From Lepidodermella squamata (lineage: Eukaryota > Gastrotricha), in contig JBLDXI010000007.1 in the NCBI GenBank assembly GCA_047495785.1, positions 2,294,001-2,358,000 of the forward strand: a stretch of 64,000 nucleotides of DNA, in the 5' to 3' direction. Position 1 is the stretch's first letter. Each line of letters starts with the position of its first letter. This document shows, piece after piece, positions 55,697 to 64,000 of the stretch. Made by a program: the position numbers and the translations under genes. The notes beneath the pieces are model-generated. The model made no database searches and had not been told where the DNA came from. It saw nothing but the letters and a program-made list of their open reading frames with translations.

Positions 55697-58600
55697 TCAC
55701 AACAAAAATTCGGAGCAAACAACAGCATTAGCAGCTCGCATTTCGAAGCAAGAGAAGTCGTTGCACAGCTTCTTGAACTCCCTGAGTGTCTCGTTAAACT
55801 TGTTCCGTTTAGCCACATCAAGCGCCATCTTGAACTGCTCGACGTGATCTTCGATTTCGTCACACTTTGCGAGATATTTAAATACTGAAGCGAGATTCTT
55901 TTCAGCTGCAACGACCAGAGCGGACTTGCCATTCCTCGCCGACCATTTGACAGGTTCATTTGAGTATTTTTGAAACATCATCAAGGTAACAACTCGTTGC
56001 CGCTCTGAAATCGACCCGCTAAGTGTCTGGAACCAAGCGTCATAGACGTTGTAGGAATTGATGAACTTTTTGGCCAATTCACTTCGCCCAAATCTAGCTG
56101 CCAGCATCAGTGGATTGAACTGCACTTCATCGTCGAAATCGAGCCTGATGGTGGCGTTAACATCAGCATCATTTTTGAGCAGCACTTCGAAAAACTCGAC
56201 GTCAAAGTCGCTCATCACCGCAAAGTTGAGGCAATCCATTCGCAAGAGCCCAGACTCGACAATTTTAACCACGCTGACATTCGGATTGGCGCCTCTCTTC
56301 AGTAGAAGCTTGAAGTTATCCAACTTCTTACAGGCCAAAGCTCGGAATAACGCGGATTGGTTGCTGAACACACCGGTATCGCAAGCTTCTGCAGCTTTGG
56401 CATCTTGCCAATTGACGTTGTAGCCTTGAGCCAGCACTTTTTCAAGCGTTTCAGCGCCGTTTTCGAGCCCGGCCGCTTCGATAAGTTCGCGCTGTTTAAC
56501 AACGACATTTGCAGAGGGTTCGCAGGATCCGGCTGGTTCCCACCTCCCGAAGCCGAACGGGCAGTCGAGTTTTTCCGAACCGACCAAAGAGAACCCGTTG
56601 TAGCACTTGAGAAGCGGCTCGATGTGGTCGCCAGCGACGTAGCCGTTTTCGATGTTGGACGGGTGTCCATAGCACGGTTTCACTTGTCGGCATAGTTCGC
56701 CGCCCAAAACCCGGTAACCGACCGATTCGCATAGAGATTTAAAGAATGCTGATCCAAATGATTTAACGTCTTGTGCAATGTAGTTCGGGTTGATCTTGCC
56801 GAACTCAGCAGCGATTTTGAAGCTGTCCTGTTCGAGTTTGTGCGGGTCTACTCTAGTTGTCGGCGATTCGATAGTTGAAACGTCGGTCTCAGGGTTCTGG
56901 TTTTCGAATTCAATTCGGTTCGATGCGGTTGTAGTTGTTGACGTAGTAGATGAGTCGCATTCAGTTTTCAAGCAGGCGTTTGATAGATCAATTGACCACG
57001 AACCGCTTTGCAAGCATTCAGCCACTACGCTTTCGAGCTCAAAATCTGAACAGATCACTTTGACTTTCTGGCGAGTGAGAAAGGTTTTCCGATCGTTGGC
57101 TGGTGGCCATGTTAATATTCCAGGCTTTTGAGGCGCCACAAAGACTTCGCCTCCGGTAACTAACGGCAAGTCGCATGCCTGAAGTCAAAATGTAGGAATC
57201 AATGATTACGTTGATCAAGAAAATCAAGATTTTTAAAGGGTCTTACTTTTAGCGGAACCAAATTTGCCTGTTACCGGAACCAAATTTTGGAATTTTCAAT
57301 GGGTGGTTTTCTCGAAGCGGTTTTGTCGATGTTAAGACCAAACTGGGTATAGACCTGGTTTCATGTAGACCAAATCAAATTAGCATTTGGTTTTAGGATT
57401 GTCCACGAATTTTTGTCGATTGTTCTTTTGGTACATTCAATTGTTATGAAACACAGACGTTGGGACAAACGGCTAAAATAGCTGTTAATCCGGCGATGGA
57501 TGGCTTTCTTTAAAACCAAGTTTTAAATTTTAAAACCGAACTGTTTCAAACCCCCCGTTAAAACCGCCTGTTCAGCCCCAATTTACCCATGAGCTGTAGA
57601 CCCGCACCCTACCGGGTCTACACATTTGGAGTTTATTTTCTAGAAAAATCTGGTTTCAGCTTCTCATGAACGAGACAACTGAAACCCGAGTTCTAAAAGT
57701 GATATTTAGAACCCAAGAATAGCCCCGCGTGAATACGGACCAGTTCGACAGTTTGCATAGATGAAGTAACGAGTACTCTATACCGATACAAGACTAAGGA
57801 CAGGATCTAACATCGGCTAAATGGCGATGAAACTTTACGCATTAGCGAAAAACAAACTTCATGAAAAACTCTGAAACCACCTCTTCCGATGAGCGTAATT
57901 TAAGATGGATGATTAATTTGCATATTCCAATATTTTATTCATCCGCGTTATTACATGGAAATGCACATGAATATTTTCAGCAGGATTTTTTTGAGGGGAT
58001 TTCCTGCCTGGGTGTAAAAATAGAAAATAGTTGACCAATTATTCATCAAAAGGAGCCGATTTGAATATCTGAATATTTCTCATATGAAACGATTAGTGCA
58101 TTTTGCGGATTCATATTGAGTACCTTTCGTTTTCATTGGCTAATAAATTCACCATCTCGCTAATTTTACCTATCAATAATTTTCGCTATCAAGAAATGTT
58201 ACCCTATTTTTCTGAAAATAATTTATTTAGTACTTGCGCTACAACCTGCATTCTGCATTCACATTTCAAAATGTTAAATTTAAGGTAGATAAGTGATCAA
58301 CTTCAGGCTGAGATTAATGTGGCATTACTATATCCAAATTCTGGGATCGTAAAATAATGCCGATTTCACAGCCGAAGTCATTCGACTCGAAATAAGCAAA
58401 TGAACTGTGGTTACCTGAAAATCTAAGGTAACCCGGCCGATTTCACGTGTAAAATGCGCGAAAAAATTGTGGCAATTTAAATGGAATGAAGCAATAAATC
58501 ATCATGTTAGTTTCTGCCAGATGGTTCATATATTCGAGTCAAAGAAATGCGGCCATGTTAAATCCTTGGTTAAATCACGTGTCAGACAAGCTACCCAATT

Positions 58601-60171
58601 TCGTCAAGGTCGCTGCTACCTCCAAGAAATCGGTATTGATTTTATCTGTTTTGGACGGTGTTTTGATTTAGAGGAATCTCCGGGTATACATCAATTTAGT
58701 ATGGCAGTCATTTTCCCGGCCAGGTGGTTAGATAAAGGGGTAATAATTTGGAAAATCATGGCTTTCATGAAAAAATCGCCGAGAACTTTTAATTAACTTC
58801 GAAATGATCGCATTATTGAACTACAGACAGCCGGAAATTCATTTAATATTGACCTGCCAATTTTTCATTTTTGGCAAAGGGCTCGGGTTAGCCGAGGAGA
58901 AAATGTTCCCCAGCATCACAGTTAACCAGGCTGTACCGCCCATTTTTCGAAGAGCAGGAATCCCTAAATTTGGTCGCTGCGGCTTAACTTCGGCCACTGG
59001 CCGAAATTCGGACACTAAGTGCTGTGCAGCAAAAAAAAATTCTAAATTCAGGCGAGGGGGCCATGTCGCTTCTCGAGTGCTTTGTACCATAAACACCCGA
59101 ATTTCAGGCATCATGTCGTCAAGGATAAGCTCTCAGGTAAAGCAACAAAGGCCATTTCCACGTTAGGCGAATTACCGAGGCGAATTTAACGGTATCAAAC
59201 TTAAGGTATTAGTGTAACTGGATGAGGTGGCCGAAATTAGGGCACCCGGTTCCCTATTCCAACAATTCCACATTTTCCAACATATTCTAATTTCAAAGTT
59301 AATTTCCAAATTTTTCGTAATTTTAACGTGATTGTTACGCAACCTAATTAGTCTAATAAAGTCTACAGTTAATCCCCGATCAGAAACTGAACTCGTTTTA
59401 TATACGCAAGAATAAGCTCTTGGTCTTGTTCAGACCGAAAATGTTTTTGGTTTGGTCTTATAAAACTTGGTTTTAATGTAAACTGCTTCGAGAATACCAC
59501 CCAATGTGCCTGAAACCACTTTTCGAACCTTTTCAGGATGACATGATTGATCAGCCAAATTCCAAATAAATCATCTTTAAATTCAGCCTGAAATTCTGTG
59601 TAAGACGCGTTCATCGCTATAGAATTCAGACATTGCCCCAATTTCGTAGAAATATTCGAAAAGTGACCTTTTTCTCATCTAAAATTATGTTCCGCAACAG
59701 GCAAATTCGGTTCCGCTAAAAGATATTCTGATTTTTAAATAGGTTTGATAACAAGGTTTGATTTTTCATTAAAATTACCTTAGAAACCTCGAAATATAGC
59801 ATTTTTTCAAAATAAATAATAACAAAAATACTGTTGGAATTCAAACAACTCGATATCAAAAGAATTCGAAGCAAAAATAAAAAAAACCAACAGTTGCTCC
59901 CAAATTTTCCCAATGGATTCAAAGCATGTTTCTTTGAAGTATGTTGCAATTGGGAATCCAGGACATTTGAAATGATGTTTGGGGTGCCGTCAAGGACGAA
60001 TGTTGGTAATTATTGGGAAAAAAAATTTATTTCGACTAAAATTTTAATTTTAAATTTTAAACATTTTTAAAGGCTGGTAATATTTTTAAGAAATTTCAAA
60101 CTCACTTGAAAGCTTGGCTGGCTGCAAATAACAACAACGCCAAGCAAGGAGAAGACAATTTTCGAAAACAT
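55697..60171 (-). CDS. Secreted CCP-ankyrin protein (515 aa as modelled)
   Basis: Two exons: 60171-60106 (22 codons, signal peptide MFSKIVFSLLGVVVICS) and 57178-55697, joined in phase 0 across a 2.9-kb intron. After the signal peptide comes a CCP-like domain (ACDLPLVTGG ... CLQSGSWSIDLSNAC), an Asn/Thr-rich spacer, then a second Cys-rich CCP-like domain (CYGHPSNIENGYVAG ... CPFGFGRWEPAGSC). About five diverged ankyrin repeats follow (KLLLKRGANPN, VLLKNDADVN, LMLAARFGRSELA). Ankyrin repeats behind a signal peptide are unusual because they are normally cytosolic. The frame stops at 55697, but the overlapping frame continues with a strong membrane segment (VAVVVFVIAIANVVESLMIF) to about 55576, so the true C-terminus may be membrane-anchored. 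The distal first exon assignment rests on splice phase only. Confidence 0.6.
57246..59722. mobile_element. 2.5-kb element with long terminal inverted repeats (intronic)
   Basis: CTTTTAGCGGAACCAAATTT at the left is mirrored at the right end, and similarity between inverted ends extends some hundreds of bases (for example GGTGGTTTTCTCGAAGCGG against the inverse at 59480-59505). No transposase frame is recognisable inside and no clear target duplication was seen. It lies in the large intron of the CCP-ankyrin gene. Confidence 0.55.
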
Positions 60172-60979
60172 GATGACCTATTTACGATGAGCGAAAACTG
60201 CTAATGACTCGTCCCTTACTACTTTAAAGTGGAACACCCATCTCAACGCACGTGGTGACAGGTGCCATATTGCTCGGCTGTAATTTAATTCGCGGCAATC
60301 TCAGTAAACATTTTATTAAGGTGGCCCGCGAACACGCGCGAAAATTATTATGTACGTCACAGATGACGCGAGACAATTCTCTGGTTCCAGGATCCAGGAT
60401 GCTAAAAGAATAAAGCTGAATGGTAACCATAATGCTGAATACTCTAAGCTGATCATTCAACAATTTGCAGGAATTTATTTTCTGGCTAGCCTTCAGTGGT
60501 TTTACGTCCCATTCTTTGTCTTCACGCGTCATGTTCTAGTTTCATGAAAGAAATGAAATAGTTCTGCTCAATCCAGGATAAATGCTCCTTATCAATTTAT
60601 CTCCATCGGAATGAATCTATAAATACACAAAGTGACCAAAACACGAAAGTTGAATGAGAAAATACTCGAAGTAAAAAAAACAGTGAGATAAAAGGGTGCA
60701 TATGAAAGCTTCATGAACCGTCGTTGAATGAAACCCCATGGGCATTCAGCTCGCTTATAGATATTGAAAAGTGCGCGACGTTGCTGCGATACGGCGACGA
60801 GAGTCTGCGAACAAAAAAATACCTAATCAGGGGAAAAAACACTATAGCCACCCTATAATACTTCGAATTCGATTTGAATACTACTTCAGCCATCCTGCTC
60901 TTCAACCCGATTTTTCCTTTAAAGCTCAAATTACATGATTTTTTATCGCAAAATTGCTTTTGTTTATTTCTGAAAAATT
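60172..60979. other. Divergent intergenic region
   Basis: This lies between the signal-peptide exon of the CCP-ankyrin gene (-) and the next gene (+). No gene was recognised; it is probably the promoter of both. Confidence 0.4.
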
Positions 60980-62368
60980 ATGTCGCTTTTTTTAGACCGA
61001 AAAATGACGCTGGTCTCAGCGGCGAGTAGTGGCGAGGCGGGCCCAGGCGTTATAGTCGATTTTCAAGCACAAGACAAATTTCGAGCAGCTAGCGAGCATC
61101 AATTACGCCGTAGTAAGACCAACCCATTCGCAGCGAGTGTCCCGTGCTTGAAAGCCGCGTGTTCGAAGCTAAGCGGCGACCACCAGCGCCGAAATCGCCT
61201 CAACAACGAGCCCGACTACAACATCCACGCTTACGACCCTATTCAAACAGTTCGGCGGTACAACTTCCTGAGGCGACGGCCTATGTTGCTAGCGGCCCAA
61301 CAGGGTGACCAAGCCAGTGTGGCCGCGGAAGCGCCCGGTCCAGCGAATGCGGCTAGGTCGGGGCCGAAAATTGAAAAATTCGAGAGTCCTAGATTTGAAG
61401 CTCAGGAAATTGCGTTGTTACGCCTCCCTATTCCAGCTAACGGCCCTGTGGCTAAGAAGTTATCTTCGATCCAGGACTTGAAGAGTGTCCACGATTTTAA
61501 CGAAGCCGAGGAGGAACGGGCGAAGATGAATGAGTTTAAAACTCGGTTTCGGAAGGTTTTTATTCACGACGAGCATGTTCGGGGTGTTCGCGAGAATGCG
61601 GGCACCCTGGGTCCTTATACTGGTTTGAAGCCGTATGTACCCAGGCCGACTACGCCGAAGCCCAATCCTTATGATCCTTTGATTGTCGATCGGCATCCAG
61701 TTGATGACATCAAATTTCGAACTGATCGCCTCGATTATTGTAAGTTAGGAGCATAAAAAAAATTCAAAAATTCAAATCAAAGTTTAAATTTTAAAATTTA
61801 TTTAAATTAAAACAAAAAAATAATTTAAATTTCAAATTTCAAATTGGAGATTTATTTCAATTTTTTATTCCATTGTTTTTACATTTTTGCAGTTCATTTC
61901 CCGGTTGATGCCGTGGCGTTCCGAGATTTTCTTAACGAAGGCCAAACTTGGTTCAGTACTCAGATTTTTCACGAGCCAAAGTGGGTCAAGCGAAATTACC
62001 TCCCGAAAAAACAGCCAAAGCCTTTCCCACATCTCGAAGACGTCTCTTATACGGTAAAAATTGTCATATTATTTAATCAATTTTTTAGGTATTTTTTTTA
62101 ATTATTTTTCTAGCGCTATCCTCGACCTCGTACTCCGTACTCTCGGTACTTGGAGAAAGTTGCGACCGAGCTTCAATTACCCGGCCCGTTCGACGAGCAG
62201 GACGATAACGCACGTGTGTTAGTTGAGATTGAAGCGAGGTTGCGGCGGCAAAAAACTGAAATAATGGCGGCGACGCGCATCGAACGGCGCCGGGCCGCTC
62301 GTGAAGTGCGCGATGTTGGCGATGACGACGACCTTACATCCCAATCCACACCCGTGTCGAGAAACTAA
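60980..62368 (+). CDS. Uncharacterised charged protein (391 aa)
   Basis: Three exons, 60980-61739, 61893-62053 and 62114-62368, all in phase, total 1176 nt. The N-terminal part is Ala/Arg-rich and looks disordered. Recurrent Pro-Tyr/Pro-Arg motifs occur (YVPRPTTPKPNPYDPLIVDR, YPRPRTPYSRY). A C-terminal stretch of alternating charged residues (VEIEARLRRQKTEIMAATR) may form a coiled coil. There is no signal peptide or membrane segment. I do not recognise the family. Motifs with Tyr-Asp-Pro-Leu and Arg-rich helices are reminiscent of axonemal or microtubule inner proteins, but that is only an impression. Confidence 0.75.
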
Positions 62369-62916
62369 AATAGCCTAATTACAAATTTTAATGTACAAAA
62401 AAATATCGAAAAATCAGTAAAATGGAACAGAGAAATCAAACTGTCTGGGAAAAAGTTTGAGGAGCGCAAATAAAAAAACCATAAAAATCAGAAAAGATTA
62501 AGGAAACTAGCCAAACTTAGTAAACTGAGTCTTTTATTCGTTGCAATTAAGTAATTAATTCTTAATTTGTTTAATATCGTGCAGAAAGGCATAATATATA
62601 TCGAGTTAATTATCGGCTAAATTAAGGTTTCCAGCACTTTCAAGGTTTCCAATCCTTGTTAGACCCCATCAAGTATAATTTAAAACTTTTTTTGAAAATT
62701 CAAAAAGTAATTTGAAAAAATTTAAATTTGAAATCATTTGCGATTTTGGGATATCTGAAAAATCGGAATATTTTAAGAATTTCTGGACTCAAAGTGTCCG
62801 AAATCCCGAGCATTTCGAAAAATTGAGTGCTGATACCTTAATTTTTATAGTGAAATAAAATGTATTGACAGTTTTATGATGACACCAAAGGCTAATTGCT
62901 GTCGGCTAATAATGTG
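62369..62916. other. Intergenic, no gene seen
   Basis: AT-rich. Convergent 3' flanks of the charged-protein gene and the Cys-rich gene. Confidence 0.4.
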
Positions 62917-63201
62917 TCATTTTTTATGCGTTGCCTGATGATGTTGAGACAGTTCGTTGCGGTACTTGACCTTGCAGCAACAGTCAATTGAGCAATTGCA
63001 CGCATCGTTCGCACATTTGCAATTATTGGCCGAGCAACAGCAATGGCAGTTCAGCTGATCGTCCGATTTGCTTTTCGACATTTTCCGACTCAGCCGGCGT
63101 TCCAGCCTAGGGCTGTATGCTGCTTTCGGGTGGTCCTTTGGCGCAAGTTTTACGCAACACGTAGAAATACCGTTGGCGCAAGTTTCACATTCGCACGGCA
63201 T
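62917..63201 (-). CDS. Metallothionein-like cysteine-rich protein (94 aa)
   Basis: I start at the ATG at 63201 (MPCECETCANGISTCC); the frame is open further 5' without an ATG, so an upstream exon is possible. It has 16 Cys in 94 residues, in CxC and CC/CCC clusters: one near the N-terminus and one in the region NCHCCCSANNCKCANDACNC followed by SIDCCC. The two clusters are separated by a basic Ser/Lys/Arg linker, and the C-terminus has several His. This resembles a two-domain metallothionein, though the linker is longer and more basic than usual. No signal peptide. A role in metal binding is inferred from composition only. Confidence 0.55.
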   Translation of the reverse strand: MPCECETCANGISTCCVKLAPKDHPKAAYSPRLERRLSRKMSKSKSDDQLNCHCCCSANNCKCANDACNCSIDCCCKVKYRNELSQHHQATHKK

Positions 63202-64000
63202 GTTCTCGTTAGGATTTTGGCAGAAATTCAAAAAAATAATAAAAACGGATAGGTTGTGAGAAATTGTTAAAATAATATTATATTATCAACAGAGTTATTT
63301 TAATGATTTTCACTTGAGGTAATCGCTTCTTTTAAGATTATAATGTAAAATCTCTCAAGTTCAAGTATGATGGTTATATTTTGACGTAGTAATTAGAACC
63401 GGCACAATTTCGATTTTTATCCATTCCAGCGCTTGAAACCGCGTTCATTTCATTAATTGTCGGAGGTAGCCAAGATTCGGATGATGAATCTCCGTTTGAA
63501 TAACAATTCTTTGCATCGCTATTGATTTTCGAAGAGGGTATCAGCTTCAGATAGCGAAATACACTGCTTTCTTGCCTCGTGTGATGTAAAAGCGGAATTT
63601 TATCCATTGTGAAAATTGTTAAAATATTGTTTGAATATTTCGGCATTTAAAATCAAACATCAGCTTTTGCGGTTTTATAGACACCTCGCCGGCGTTTATA
63701 TATGTAGAGGTCTGGCAAGTAAAACATCATCACGTGATCCTTCGGCCCAGTCCGTCATGTAAACACGGCTGTAAGCATGTAGTGATTAGCTTATATAATA
63801 ATAATAAAAACGTCGGTCAGGTGAGCGCAGAAAAAAACGAGACGCACGTGATAAGGTGAGTGCTAAATAACATCGGAAAAAAAATTAGAAAAAACATCAC
63901 CTATCAACGCTCAGGAAATTTTCATTGATTGTCAAAAAATTACAGTAAATTCGAAGTAAAATATTTTTGTAATTTTCCGATAAGATTTGAAACGTAACAA
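63202..64000. other. Right flank, no firm gene
   Basis: A 90-codon minus-strand frame (63646-63374) starts with ATG but has no domain or repeat signature. I do not annotate it as a gene. Confidence 0.3.

Overview
The window is animal (metazoan) nuclear DNA. It holds intron-rich genes with mostly 45-60 bp GT-AG introns, secreted LamG/EGF and CCP proteins, a class C GPCR, a Cys-loop channel and many DNA transposons. I cannot name the phylum from sequence alone; a compact-genome invertebrate fits best. I built gene models by hand by joining exons, checking splice phase and requiring total length to divide by three. Expression is unknown.

Layout. About 0-1.6 kb is a GC-rich dispersed repeat and non-coding DNA. 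At 1.6-7.0 kb (+) lies a kinase-pseudokinase-ankyrin gene. At 7.3-9.9 kb (-) is a membrane-anchored LamG-like gene and at 11.1-13.6 kb (-) an intronless GABA-B-like receptor. At 14.1-14.4 kb (-) is a tiny spliced gene that looks like an amidated neuropeptide precursor. At 16.3-18.0 kb (-) is a two-CCP serine protease homologue that has lost catalytic residues. The 18-21 kb stretch is full of inverted-repeat elements. At 21.7-23.4 kb (+) is an ankyrin-only gene.

From 24.5 to 47.1 kb (+) there is a tandem family of four secreted LamG-EGF-EGF-LamG-EGFx4 genes (called A-D here, about 693-703 aa), plus a LamG relic and a stray EGF fragment. An intact Cys-loop channel gene follows copy C. A dead 5' piece of the same channel gene follows copy B, so the duplicated unit was LamG-EGF gene plus channel. 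The family keeps a GC-AG intron at one position and a 9-nt microexon near the C-terminus.

From 47,684 to 55,532 lies a 7.85 kb piggyBac-type transposon bounded by TTAA and matching terminal repeats. Besides a three-exon transposase with its DDD residues, it encloses four other reading frames: a Thr-rich membrane protein with a Pro-rich, AT-hook-like tail, a decayed relative of it, a secreted/multipass protein whose cysteine pattern resembles the KAR5/Brambleberry/GEX1 nuclear-fusion family, and a BEN-like protein. This cargo-bearing piggyBac is the most unusual object in the window.

Downstream are a secreted CCP-ankyrin gene whose large intron (57.2-60.1 kb, -) holds a 2.5 kb inverted-repeat element, a three-exon gene of unknown function (61.0-62.4 kb, +), and a small metallothionein-like cysteine-rich protein (62.9-63.2 kb, -).

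The neighbouring genes do not form one pathway. The receptor, channel and possible neuropeptide suggest neural signalling. The LamG/EGF, CCP-protease and CCP-ankyrin genes suggest extracellular recognition or adhesion, but that is inference.
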